Part shown: one piece after another, positions 24,401 to 46,167 of the stretch | How positions within the stretch are numbered: position 1 is the stretch's first letter | Layout of the letters: the number at the start of each line of letters is the position of its first letter | Assembly (NCBI RefSeq): GCF_000090795.2 | Contig: NW_003546427.1 | Span: 84,320-148,319 of the forward strand | Length of the DNA: 64,000 nucleotides | From: Amphimedon queenslandica | Taxonomy: Eukaryota; Porifera; Demospongiae; Haplosclerida; Niphatidae | Direction of reading: 5' to 3' | Made by a program: the position numbers and the translations under genes | The notes under the pieces: generated by a model | Database searches by the model: none | Seen by the model: the letters and a program-made list of their open reading frames with translations, nothing else | Told to the model about the DNA's origin: nothing

Positions 24401-26366
24401 CTTCAGGTAAGATAATTTTCAAAAGAGGAAATGAGATGCTATTAAGATAAGCAAAATTTGTGATCATCAGCAGCCATTCAAGTCTTGGCTCATGCTACTG
24501 TGTGTGTGCTACCTTTGATTGGCTTGCCATTATGAAATTATATGATAAAGTTAATTTTAATGGGATGAATGTGGGCCCAGAGTGCTGTTTCATTCTCACT
24601 CTCATACTTGCTCTTTTAATCTCTTTTCCTTCTTTCCTATCCATATTTTAGGATTTCACATGTCTCTTATTGCTCCTAATACTTCAGTAACACCTCATAC
24701 TGTTCCCTCCTCTTTACCTCCAGTGAAGGATGAGCCAAAAGCAGAAAAAGAACCAAAATCATCCAATATTCATTCACTTCCTTACCTAAAAGTGGAGGAA
24801 GTTGAGGCTGTCATTTATAACCACAAAAAAGATCACATTCTTTCCTCTCTCTCCTCCTTTGGTGAAGTTGTTGGTACTGAGTATGAGTCTGACAGTGGGT
24901 ACTCTACTTTTGATGTCAGTCCTCATGGAAGCCATGCTTCAACAGGGTTCTTCAGTAATGCTTTGTTATCTCCTGCAATCACTCCTGTCACTCCTACTCC
25001 TGGCCTACCTAATTCCACTTCTCCCGTTTCGTTTGGGTTCTCAGATGATGGGCTGCTAATGAATGGTACTGGTCACTTTTTCTCAGGTTCTGCTCCACAT
25101 CCTCCACTCTCTGCTTCCTCAAGCAGTGATGGGAATTATTTTTTTGAGCCACCTACTGATGCATTATCAGATCATGCTGCATTCTCTTTTTCATCATCCA
25201 GCTCTCAATCTAAGAAAGAGGTTAATCCTTTAGGACTTGAATCAAAAGACAGTAATGTATTGCAAACCGTTCAGAAAGCTACTAGAAATGTTAGTAGTTT
25301 TGAAGAGAGCAAGCAAACCGTTGTTTTAGTACCCAATTCTTTCAATCCTTCCTCTTCCGCAACTTCTAATTCAAACAAAACAAATGAAGTAGCTCCTGCA
25401 ATGTCTTCTGTTACACTAATGACAACACCTCCTCCTGTTAAAGCTGAAGATTCTATTGTAATAACAATAAAACCAGAGGTTGCTTATTCTGAGTCTCAAT
25501 CCAGCGATATGCCTCATAAGACCCAGTTAGGATACACTGAGACTGCTCCTATGAACACGGATACTTCTTCTGTAGCTAGCAAACTAGCTTCCAATTTATC
25601 TTCTAAACCATCAGTCCCTCCAACACTAATTGAGAATGGCAGATTAGTATATGCACGTGTTGTTCCAGTATCCAATGGATCTTTACCATCAAACAAAGGA
25701 ACAGGCAAATCCTCTGGGAGTAAGTCACGTCATAGAATCAGTAAAAAAAGTAAAAATGGAGGAGGAGCACACAAATCAAGTCAATGGCCTAAATCAATGA
25801 ATCCCGGCAACCTTGTTGCTTTTCGTAATTTTATATTAAAGAAGTTAAACAAAGAGCAGGGAGGAGAGAATGGGCCAGGAGATGAAGAGGAAGAGCTTGG
25901 AGAGGAATTAGGAGATAACAGGTTATTAGCAGAGAATGATTTCTTCCCGTCTTTCCGTTGTCATGAGTCAATGATAGGGTCACAGGGCTTCATACCTGAT
26001 GGTGATAATTTTGAAGAAATGTTCAAAGATGTTGACTTCAATCCAGATTCCCTCTTATCTCTTTCTGAGATGCAGGAAACTTGCTCTTTGTCTCCATTTT
26101 CCGTTACAGGTACTTCATTATCTGACCCGTTCAGTCCCTCCTCCTCCTCTTCTGGCGGTGGCTTTGAAATGAATCCATTTGATGAGAATATGGACTTCGA
26201 TGGTTTCTTTCATATGTTTGATGTCACTCCAGCTGGAACATCATCCACTTCTCTTTCTGTAGCACCTCCTAGCAGTGAGTCAGAGCTGGATCTGCTTTCT
26301 CTCTCTCAGGATCTGGACATGATATTCAAGAGTGATGCAGACCCTCTCCTAGGTGGAATATCATAA
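18453..26366 (+). CDS. C2H2 zinc-finger transcription factor, ZXD-like
   Basis: Eight exons: 18453-18548, 19879-20226, 21025-21114, 22149-22327, 22386-22542, 23674-23851, 24245-24406 and 24652-26366. The exons total 2925 nt, or 974 residues. Eight C2H2 fingers lie between exons 3 and 7, from CPFDGCPWRFATPYKLRRHI to CPQCSLVFPTPKRLELHMH. Finger 1 (GCPWRFATPYKLRRH) and finger 4 (FTTQAKLNVHARTH) resemble the ZXDA/B/C proteins, which have ten fingers and act with CIITA in vertebrates; MTF-1 is a weaker alternative. The last exon encodes about 570 residues rich in Ser, Pro and acidic residues, with a basic patch (SRHRISKKSKNGGG) and acidic aromatic segments (FEEMFKDVDFNPDSLLSLSE) like an activation domain. 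The first exon is a short ATG-starting stretch with good splice phase but no family support. The gene is nuclear by inference. Confidence 0.82.
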
Positions 26367-27230
26367 CACAGATTTTAGTTGGTGCTGGTCTTACTGTAAT
26401 GTAAAAATGAAAATAAATTATAAAAAAACTAGTGGAATGAAAGTAATTGTGTGTTTTGGGTTTGGAAGCATTATATTCTAGGAGTAATAATTATTTTTAA
26501 AAAAGTTGAAACAATTATTTTAGCACAATTTTTGAATTAAGAATAATCAAATCAAACTATAGGCACCTATTATTCATAGTTCTTTCATTAATTTTATTAG
26601 TCTTATATCATTTTGTCACTAATCATAGCACATTTTGATCAATTGCACATAAAAATTATAATTTTTGTGTGGATTATTTTAATATTTTCTTTAATCACCA
26701 AGCTTTGTTCTTATACATCACTCTTTTCGTTGTCATTGACTTTTATTTTGTTTAATGACATTTTATCTTGTTTACTATAATTTCATTGCTCCTTTTAAGA
26801 GAGAGACTCAAACATGATTATTATTCATGAACTGTACAATTGTTATACTTTTAATAATAAATTTTCATTAATTAAAATTAATTAACCGCACCTACTAAAG
26901 ATGGTGAGCTGAAGTGTTGTTCTTTTGTTGATCATTACTTTCTCATTTTCAATAGTCTGCCCTTTTTAACTTTCAGAGTTTGTTAATGGTAATCTTATTA
27001 ATGATTTGCACGTGCACTTATATCCGACAGATGTTTCCTGCTATCACTGATATGCACAAAACTGGGTGAGTTCTTGTCTGTCTTAATAGGTAATTAAGAT
27101 GTATAATACTTTTAGTAGTTTTATGCACAAAAATTAGATGTCTTTTAGACAAAAATTTTAAAGCTGCCGTGTATGCATTCGAATTAAGTGTTTAAAATTT
27201 TGTTTTCAAAGAAAACTGCTTAAAATAAAA

Positions 27231-27613
27231 TAGAGGATATGCGTGCTAAGTATATTCATTGCAAAATAAATGTATTCATTGCATACCGTAATAACTTTCA
27301 AGAAAAAAAATTAGTTCGTTGGACGTCAACTTTCCATTGGCAGCAATGGAGAAAAGATAGAAAAAGGCTTGGTACCAGGAAACCGCTCTGTGTTTCTTGA
27401 TAGCAATCTTTCAGGTGACTACTAGACCCCATTAGATCCTCAGGATGCTTTCTAAGCTTCCGAAAAAGGCCTCAAGGTAGCAAGGCAAGAAAATGTGTTT
27501 TTCCCCATTGAACTCTTAATAAACTTGACGTCCAACATGGCGGCCAATTTACTATGTGGGTTGGATATACGGTACTTAAAAGCTATGAATATACTTAGCA
27601 CGCATATCCTCTA
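27231..27613. mobile_element. MITE with TA target duplication
   Basis: Terminal inverted repeats of about 30 bp start GAGGATATGCGTGCTAAGTA after TA at 27231-27232. The mirror copy ends at 27611, followed by TA. A second inverted pair lies inside (TTGGACGTC near 27320 against GACGTCCAA near 27528). There is no transposase. Confidence 0.85.
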
Positions 27614-28028
27614 TTGGTATGTGTTAATTTTTATGGTTTGGGCTTAGCAAGAATCATACAATGTATTAGAGGTGGTTGTGAATTTAAGGTGAGCACAAAT
27701 ACAACTCAGCACAAAAGTACCGCAGAATCATTATGTTTATGGATTCATCAGTTACATGTGGATGATGAAAATGTTTAGAGTTTGGCCACAATATTACAGC
27801 AGCTACATGTACATGTATATCACATGTACATGTACATGTATGCTTTGTGTATTACATTTCTTATTGGCCCATTGGTCATTATATGACAGTAAAGAAATTT
27901 TTGTGTTTGACTTTGAATAAATCCAGGTATGGTAGCACTCACACAGATTGTTTTGGAGATTTCTCAATGTAAATTCTTTACATTTTAAATTTTATTTGAT
28001 AAAATCTTGTATATTGTATCATACAGAC

Positions 28029-28200
28029 TACCGTATAGCTCCAAATTTTTGTCAGTCAAGAATTTCGTCAAAATCTTAATTTCTTGTTAGAATTAATTTT
28101 TGTGAATAAAATTTTTGTTATTTTTGTTATTAATTTGCATACTACCCACATGGACCAAAAATTATGTGTGTTAAGAATTTGTCAAGCAAAAATACCTGAC
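28029..28200. mobile_element. Degraded ACCGTATAG-family element
   Basis: The left end reads TACCGTATAGCTCCAAATTT and continues GTCAGTCAAGAATTTCGTC, closely matching the element at 39619-39817. The right terminal repeat is eroded, so the end coordinate is approximate. Confidence 0.6.
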
Positions 28201-28998
28201 AAATTTGTCGAAAATTTGTATGCTGATAAAAATTAATTATTGTTTTTGGTACTATAATGTATGTGCAACATCGATATTATGTGTTGTATATTTTTAGGCT
28301 ACTGGGAACATTTTATAAGATGGCCAGAATAGGTTTGTTCATTCTGTAATGTTTTAAGTGTACTTTTGTTTTTAGGTGAAAGGCTTAGTCCTTATGTCAG
28401 TGTTTCTTGCATTGTAATGGCTGGTTGTTTACTATTTCTTTGAATTTGTTCATTTCTTATCATGTCATTAGACATGCTCCATTTAATAATTGAAATGACG
28501 TACATGTACTCACAGATAGTAATAGTATAATATTATCACTGATGTTCTCTCAAGTTTGTTTTATATTAATAGTTCAGTAGTGGTTATGTTGCATGATGTA
28601 TTAATTTTGCTCTTTAATTTTAATTGAATAATATAATTGGCGCTGCTGAATCTCAAACTAAGAATTACAATATTCTGACAGATCTCTACTCTACTCTAAT
28701 TCTGAGACAGGAAAACAATGAAAATCATTTGCACCAAAAATTGAATAACAATAACAAGAATAATAATAATAATTAAATATTGCTGGTTGTACACAAAATA
28801 ACTCATTATCACTTCAAGACAAAACAAATAATGTGTAAAGAAAATGAGGATAGGCACTATTATAATACTGTAGTAGTACGACAAATAATGTGTGTATTAT
28901 TTTTATACAAATAACATATCTTTCTCCTGTTAAATTAATTCATATTTAATTTAAATAATGTCAATATATCCTTCCTCCATGGGCACAATGGGAGAGCT

Positions 28999-38879
<9,881 letters not shown>

Positions 38880-39320
38880 TATCTGCCTCTAATTTTACTC
38901 GAATGTATTTTATTGATATTCCCTCAATGTAGAAGACAAAACAATGACTTCTGTTCTCCTCAGACTGTGTCGATTTAGTTGGCTCAGATAGTCTCTCCCC
39001 TCTTTAAAACGATTCGGCGTTTGCCTTCTTGTAATCGTATCAACAAGCAAATACGAGATAGACTTTTAACTAATCCACTGAAATTATGCACTCTCTGACT
39101 CCTGGGCACGGGTAGCTCTGTTACTCACACTTCATGCTAGGACAACGGCACACATCAACAGCAAAAGAAAGATAGGAACGGAGTCCTCTCTGTTAAGCTT
39201 TATGACGTCATTCTAGGACCACACCCACCAGTGTTGTCATTCCATTCTAACCGCAAGACACGCCCAATAAAAATAAGTTTGTACACTTCTGTTAATTTAG
39301 AAGAGAAACGGTGAAAGAGA
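38880..39320. promoter_or_regulatory. Shared promoter of MARK and PDRG1
   Basis: The 441 bp between divergent start codons is less AT-rich than the surrounding introns and free of transposons. It must hold both promoters and 5' UTRs. No individual site is called. Confidence 0.6.
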
Positions 39321-40895
39321 ATGGAGACAGAGGTGGAAACTGAAAGATTGATCACTATGTTATGTGAAATTAATACACTCACAGAAGACATATTAATGGA
39401 TAAGCGTGAGGTAAGTGGTAATCTAGGTGCTAAATCAGATCTAGTATGCGGATTGGATTTCATTGGTTAGGTAGTGGAGTTGGACAAGAAGAGGAACAAG
39501 TGTAGGGAAGCTCGTAGGAGCCTCAAAGAACAAAAAAATGGTACATCATATGATTTTGCAAAGGGTCGCATGCACTAAAAGATGTGTCACACACTCTTGT
39601 AGCTATTATTAGTTAGGTTACCATATGTACATGTATCTTCAAATTTTTGTCAGTCAAAAATTTTGCGAATCTTAATTTCGTGTTAAAATAAATTTTCGTT
39701 ACTAAAATTTTTGTCATTTTTGCTATAAATTTACATCTTACACACGTGAAGCAAAAATTTTGTCAAAAAATACCTGATGAAATTGTTTGACTCATGAAAA
39801 TTTGGAGCTATACAGTATAGGCTCCACTAGGTCCTATGGTGTATGATTGGTAGGGTAAAGTAATTAGTGGGTCAGACCGAGTTTTGAAATTTCTAATATT
39901 TTCTCCCATTTTAATCCTATTAGCTTCACCTGATTCTCAGAAATTCACATTATCAATATTCTCAAAGAATACAGTTATACAGTAACATCAAGAGTAGATG
40001 TTTTCTACTCTTGGTAACATACCGTATAGCTACAAAATTTGGAGTGATAAATTCGGCGAATTTGGCGAATGGACCTCAATTCGCCAAAAGTTTTACTCCA
40101 CCAAATTTTCTAGCTTTAGGGTATCAATAGTGTCTTAAGTTTTCATAAAATCTGGGACACCTTTCTTCTGTGAAGGAAATGTTTTACAGAAGTGTATAAC
40201 TGTATAATATATATATATTTAATGTTGTTGTACCCTTTGAATAAACAGAATCTTTGGGACCCAGGGATTTTAGGTCATTGGCAACCACGAAAACTAATGC
40301 TTGTTCCAATCTCACTACACACTGATGTATTACTCCATATATAGTGGTAAACTTTATAGTGTGTCAACTATAGGGATTATATGTTTGGTAGGCTAGCACA
40401 TAGCTATAGACACAGGAGGTAAGCCTAGGAAAAGTGCATCAGACATGACACTGCCTTTAACATACAAAAAGTTTCCTTAATCCTTTTGCAACACAATAAT
40501 ACATTTGATACCTTATATCATTAATGCTTCTGTATAGTTGTAGTCGTAATTATTTTTAGTATAATTATTTTTGTTAGGATCTAAGACATGGGTCTGTTTC
40601 GGTAATACATTCATAAAGACTGATACAAAGAAGTGTCTGGATATGCTTGAGGCAGGTATGTACTTCAAATGATATTATGAGGTGGCTGAATGTGACAAAG
40701 ATCAGGAAAAAATTGACAAAGAAATTAACAGCATAAGAGATGGTTTGAAACCAAAAGTGGCTAATCTTCATAAAATGGAAGGTAAATGGTTCTTACTAAT
40801 AATGAATTAATGATTTATTAATAAAAGGTCGACCTGAAGTGAAAGGATTTTACCTTTCTGGTATCAAGAAAGATGACCTAATTTTTACAAACTGA
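39321..40895 (+). CDS. PDRG1: PDRG1, prefoldin-like subunit
   Basis: Five exons: 39321-39410, 39471-39540, 40578-40655, 40701-40781 and 40828-40895. They total 387 nt, or 128 residues (human has 133). PDRG1 is a beta-prefoldin-like protein of the R2TP/prefoldin-like complex, which helps assemble RNA polymerase II and PIKK complexes with HSP90. Similarity runs along the whole protein: LMDKREVVELDKKRNKCREA, WVCFGNTFIKTDTKK, ADQEKIDKEI and GRPEVKGFYLSGIKKDDL. The coiled-coil hairpin of a prefoldin is evident. The 45-nt intron 40656-40700 was chosen over a nearer AG because it keeps the frame and aligns with the family without a gap. The larger intron 2 carries two MITEs. Confidence 0.93.
39619..39817. 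mobile_element. ACCGTATAG-family MITE in PDRG1 intron 2
   Basis: The right end is the complement of TACTGTATAGCTCCAAATTT. The left end has the same sequence but interrupted by a TACATGTA-containing stretch (TACCATATGTACATGTATCT). The interior matches the element at 28029 for about 150 bp. This copy shows TACATGTA appearing inside a known terminal repeat. Confidence 0.8.
40020..40123. mobile_element. Short ACCGTATAG-family MITE in PDRG1 intron 2
   Basis: A 104-bp element starting TACCGTATAGCTACAAAATT and ending with the complement of TACCCTAAAGCTAGAAAATT. It is a shorter relative of the copy at 32968-33144, sharing the central GGACCTCAATTCGCCAAA block in part. Confidence 0.82.
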
Positions 40896-41018
40896 ATTAT
40901 CATTAATTTTTTGAACTATGATTCACAAAATCTTCATTACTGCACACAAATTATTGATTCAAAACAAGTCTAGCATTAACAAATAGTATTATAGCTCATG
41001 TCCATTTTCAAAGAACAC

Positions 41019-44000
41019 TTATGCATGTCTAATGCTAATAATTCCTGCTTCCATTAATTTCTCTATCTTAGCTGCAATTTCAGGATTCTTCAAATGACTA
41101 CAAACATCAAAACAGCAGTATAGTCAAAATAGTAATTACATTGGGAAATTTATTAATTGAAAATGTAATAAAAATATTTGCTTGTCATAATGCATAAATT
41201 TAAATTTTGTATCCTTGAATCCTTGAAACTAATAAATAGTATGTAATTAGAATTGGAAAAACAAACTTCATATAGTAGTTATCCATTACAGAGATTAAAC
41301 AAAAATTATTTGCTGACAATATACATACATTACAAATAAACAACTTACTCATTGATAGCTCCAGGGTTCTCTTGCATTTGTCTAAGGATGTGTTGCATAG
41401 CAGGATCACCCATTATTTGCTGTATTTGAGGATCTTGCATTGCATGTTTACGACGTGTTTCAGGATCATCTTGAGAATAACACTTTCTGAGACCATCCTT
41501 AGCATCCGCATTATCAGGATCTAATTCCAATGCTTTGTTGAATGCTGCCATTGCTTTTGCAGTCTCCTTCATGGCTAAGAGAGCCTGACCTTTCCTTAAA
41601 TGACCCTTCACTAAAGCAAAGATTAGTTTTTGTTCTACTTTGTATGAACTCACCAAAATCAGGAGCTAGTCTTATACATTCATCACAGTCCTGTAAGGAT
41701 ACAAACTATATCCAATTTTATTATAATGAAAGATGGTACCTTGAGTGCTAAAGGCCATTCAGCTAGTTTGTGATAACAAGCAGCTCTATTGCTAAAAATT
41801 TTGGCATCATCAGGGTTCCGCCTTATTGCTTCATTATAGTGCTGGATTGCACGGGAAAATTCACCTATATGTATGATGATACAATAACAATCATCAATCT
41901 AAGAACCTTGTTGGAACAATTGATTTCCTTTCTGTTTCTCTTCCAAACTTTTATCTACATCTATATATGCTCTCTTTTCCTCTTCTTTCAAACACTTCTG
42001 TGCCTATAGGGAAAAGTAATATGAGATACACTTAAAAAGAAAAAAAACACTATGACACACTTCTGCCTTTTTGGCAACTACGTCTTGAGTTCTATGCTCA
42101 GTCAAAGATTTATCATAAAACTTGATAGCATCAGACCATTTTTCTTGTTTAAAATACACATTACCCATACGAGTGTAGGCTCTATAAATACAAACAAGAA
42201 AACTGTAATGATTCACTTATAATTATTACTTTGCAATCAATTTATAGTCTGCCCTAGTGTCTCTACCCTTCTCTATAGCTGCTTCACATGTTTTTAGGCA
42301 CAGATCGAATTCTCCTTGCTCAAAATATACAGCTAAAGTAGAAAGTACATTGTTTGTCATAGCAGAAAATATCATTTTTCTTTTACTTACCCGACTTATT
42401 TGTTAGCAAAGTAATGTTGTCTGGATCAAGCTCAATTGCATTATCATAATGCTGGAGTGCTGTGACAAAGTCTTTTTTCTTGTATGCAGCATTGCCTTTC
42501 TCTTTCTCTGCTACTGCCTAAATCAATGACAGAATAAAAAAATACTGAAACAAGAAAGTTAACTTGCCTTTTTTGTAGAATCGCTTTCATCAACTTCCAT
42601 TTTCTCAGGTTTTTTTGATTCCTCTTTCCTCTTTTTTGACTCAGCTGTTGCTGATTGTTCGTTTTGGGACTGAGGAGTGGCTTTCTTAATCAGTGGATCA
42701 GCTATAATAAAATTAATTTAAATGTACATGCATAACAAGCGTAAAAATATTCCTATAATTGTTTTCACCACCTTGCATGCATAGCTGGGAACTTATTAAG
42801 ACTTACAGAGGTTCTCTCCACCTTCAAATACTTCTAGAGAAGTCTTTAGACAGTATCTCTATGTTCTCTTGCAGTTAGAAAGCTCAAAACTTTGTCCCGT
42901 GTTTAATCCGCCATTTTGTTTACTGTGGCCACACCTACTACATAAATCAAGCATGGGCGGGTGGTTGCTAAGGCTTGTTATTTCTCCAATACAATGTGTA
43001 TAGAAGAAATGTAAGTGTTGACATACAAACAAACAATTTTATCTACATCGCATGTGGGTGAAATCAATTATAGGAATGGCCTGGGGGTTCGCCCCCAGGT
43101 TTTAAAAAATCTTTCATTGATGAAATCTTTTGATTCAGATGAATCAATTATTTGGACTACTGTACCTTTAATTCAGCAATATAAACAATGTACATGTATA
43201 TGCAATGCAATGACCCTGACTCTAACTATAATAATGTACATGTACCTCAATTCTGAGCTTGTGTTCCAAATTCTAGCTTGTAAACAAGGGAAGATAGACC
43301 ATTTTAAGAACACTTAATACAACTTCAAGCAAGAATTATTTATAAAACATTACTATTATCATGTTATAAAAGGTGAAAAATATTCAACTCTTGCATTATA
43401 CTAGTACATGTACTTCTAATTGTGGTTTTACATCACTACATGTACTGCACATACAACTACTACATGTATAACAGAAAAAGGGAGACATTGCACTGTCCAA
43501 TGATCTGTCTGAATGAATGGTCTGTGACAATAGCAAACTGTCATACATGTACGTGCAAGTGATACAAACGTTTGTTAAGTGCTTACTGTCATCATTTGTT
43601 ACAGTAGTAAGATCAACTCCTAACATCACTCCAAGAGCATCTATATATCGTTTGTCATGCATGTATCTATAGAAAAGATGTGAAAAACAAAATTTTGCTA
43701 ATACCATGTAATTCTGAAACTACAATGTACATATACATGTACATGCAGTTGCAATGCATGCATGTGCATGAACACAATTAATAATGAACATAAAGTAATG
43801 TAGAAGAATTCTACACAAAATAACGAGACGATAGTAGAGAAATTGCATACCTCGACAAAGCTTGTTGATTCTGACCAATTTCCTCAAGTCCTTTCACAAA
43901 CTGTGGGTCACTCATATAAGGAGCTGTTTTTGGGTCTGATTTAAGTTTCTCAAACAACTCTTTAGATTTGAAAGGATTGAGCTCTGATTCTAAACACAGA

Positions 44001-46167
44001 ATGTTAGTAAGTAAAGATGACAACCCAGGATTTAGGCATTCCAAGGTAACAAAACCTATTTACTTTTCTTATCTTGACACTCCTGTAGTCCTTTTTTGAG
44101 TTGGTCATTGTTTGGTTCTTGTTCCAGCCCTTTGTAATACATTTCTTCAGCTTCACTGTACTTCTCAAGATAAGTTAAGGCAGCTCCAGCCCGTGAGTAA
44201 CCCTAATAAATTAAAGTACAAAAATCACTATTAAAAGAATATTCTTGCAACTGACATCAGACTGCACAACATTTTAAACATTGAAGGGCCTAAACCCTAC
44301 AAAACATTTAGACCCCGTTTACACTAATCCATTTTCACATGTAAACCGAGACTTTTTGATTCTCATACAGCTTCTGTTTACACTAATACATGAAAACGCA
44401 TCACCTATCAGAAGCAAAATGCAAATGGATACCAAAGTGGATACTTCTATAAACGAATGATAAATCTTATGAAAATGCAGCTGCTGGATTAGTGTAAACA
44501 CCTGAAACGAATAATAGTAAAAACAATCCGGAGTGAAGTGGATTAGGGTAAACGCCACTAAACGGGGCCTTATGTGCTTTTGCACTAGCTTTGTCTCCAT
44601 AGGCTCTTGCAATCTTTTTTTTTCATAGCTTTCTTGACAGTGTGTTGTTCAAACTTGCCATACTCGTGCTACGCATGTACATGTATACCTGATGTCACAC
44701 ACAAGTAGAAGTACAATTGTTTGCAACAGTTACATGTTGTGCATTGAAGGCTAAAATGATTTAGACATCCAACAATGAGGAGTATAACGTACAGTAAATA
44801 CTTGTATATCATCACTCATATTATACACATGAACATTAGTGGCACATACACATGTACATGTACAGTGTACACCTTTTCATTACCTAATATTCTCAGATTA
44901 TACTGTGTTACATTAGGAATTAATATCTTTGAATGATAATTAAGAATTGCTCATTTTGGATGTGAATAATGCTTTTCTTCATAATGAATTGCTAATCAAT
45001 CTACATGTAGTTGTAATACTTACACAGGCATTTATATTACAACTGCATTGTAGAGCTGCTTAACAGTAACCTACTCTAGATGTGACATCCAGGAACGCCT
45101 TTTCAATTTTAGAAAGAAAGAAATTAAACACCCACAGAACATGCCCATTATAGGTCATAATTATAGAGTATTTTGTTACATTATATTAAAAAATATACTT
45201 ATACAAAAAGTAGTGAAACTGGTTTGTGTCTTGTTTCCCTGCATTTTGTTAGGCTCAAATTCATTTTATAATAAAAACTAATAATTATTAAGTAAACGAT
45301 TAATAACAATGTCAAGATTAAGCTAATATAGCTACATGTACATGTACTTCGCGACCAAGCACATGCAGGTCAATTAATACAAGTAGTACTAAGCATTCTA
45401 CAAATCATGTACAATTGTAAAATCTAACTCACACCAATATTTCAGGCCATCAAATACATTTCAAGGATGCAGATTCTCGGGTAAAATTATCAGGATAAAA
45501 CTATTGCAAACAAATTGTACATGTATTCTATCCACCATTTATTTAACACAAAAAATTAACTTTGCAATACAATGTACACGACTACAATACATAGACAAGC
45601 ATTTATTGATGCAATGAGATTCTTACCTTCAAGCTTTTACAGGACAGGTACATGTACTCATTATGATCAGTAATAACTAACACCCATGAACAAAAATCGA
45701 GAAGGTATGAAAATTAATTTACATGTATAATGTAAACTAATTGTATTTAATTTAAGCTTGTTGTCTAGGTCATTAATAAAAGGATTTAATAAAACGTAAT
45801 AAAAAGGATGTGTACACTTGACAAAAGTTTTAATAAAGGGTATTATATCAACTGTGACAAAGTACATGTACGTTACAGCAATGCTCACAAACAATTACCT
45901 TTGCCCAATCTGGTTTGAGTTCCACTGTTTTCATAGCATCTGCTAGTGCTTCATCATATTTCTTTAAACTAGCATAAGCAGCAGATCTGTTACTGTAGAG
46001 CAAGTGATTTGATGAATCTAATTCAATAGCTTCAGTGTATAGCTCAATAGCAACATCAGTTTTGCCTTCCTTCAGTGCCAAGTTACCTTTAGATTTCAAT
46101 TTATCTACCTGTAAAAATAAACTAAGTTGACTTCGTACAAGAAAGAAGGATTTACTTCAGTGCTCAT
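41019..46167 (-). CDS. STIP1: STIP1/HOP, HSP70-HSP90 organising co-chaperone
   Basis: Fourteen exons, 5' to 3': 46156-46167, 45899-46108, 44064-44202, 43851-43989, 43587-43666, 42568-42701, 42391-42517, 42230-42332, 42061-42181, 41907-42003, 41740-41864, 41654-41690, 41349-41610 and 41019-41097. They total 1665 nt, or 554 residues (human 543). STIP1 bridges HSP70 and HSP90 in the cytosol through TPR domains. TPR1 is evident ([40 protein letters not shown]), then DP1 ([14 protein letters not shown]), TPR2A ([20 protein letters not shown]), TPR2B ([28 protein letters not shown]) and DP2 ([20 protein letters not shown]). The end [20 protein letters not shown] is the family's usual terminus plus a few residues. 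The first coding exon is only 12 nt (MSTE). The intron between 42568 and 42517 has a GC-AG donor (AAG/GCAAGT), required by phase. The gene is tail-to-tail with PDRG1, 123 bp apart. Confidence 0.96.
42807..42990 (-). promoter_or_regulatory. Possible internal promoter and alternative first exon of STIP1
   Basis: Inside a STIP1 intron, the minus strand has a GC box (complement of GGGCGGGTGG at 42955-42964) and a YY1-like AAAATGGCGG (complement of 42908-42917). A non-coding stretch follows and ends in a consensus donor CT/GTAAGTC with the exon edge at 42807. A transcript from here could splice to the exon at 42568-42701 and start at MEVDESD, giving a form lacking TPR1 and DP1. This is inferred from motifs only. 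Confidence 0.35.
43080..43099. repeat. 8-bp GC hairpin in a STIP1 intron
   Basis: CCTGGGGG, a TTCG loop, then CCCCCAGG. It is a strikingly GC-rich perfect hairpin in AT-rich intron. No tRNA or other RNA gene can be built around it. Confidence 0.6.
44311..44569. mobile_element. CCCCGTTTACAC-family MITE in STIP1 intron 2
   Basis: The left end is GACCCCGTTTACACTAATCC and the right end complements GGCCCCGTTTAGTGGCG. TTA is duplicated at 44308-44310 and 44570-44572. It is a relative of the inner element at 14028-14301, more diverged between its two arms. Confidence 0.8.

Larger units (their letters stand above)
26367..28998. other. Intergenic between convergent zinc-finger and MARK genes
   Basis: The sequence between two convergent stop codons holds both 3' UTRs. 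It also holds the MITE at 27231-27613, a degraded element starting at 28029, and TACATGTA clusters near 27805-27840. No coding exon is supported. Confidence 0.6.

Noticed and set aside
40656-40681. A 26-nt or 30-nt micro-intron in PDRG1 using the nearer AG
   Set aside because: It would put the next exon out of frame or need a GC donor, whereas the AG at 40699-40700 gives a 45-nt intron, keeps phase and aligns with the family without a gap.
43080-43099. GGGGGTTCGCCCCC as a T-arm of a tRNA or tRNA-derived SINE
   Set aside because: No A box, anticodon arm or acceptor stem is found on either strand; it is only a small hairpin.
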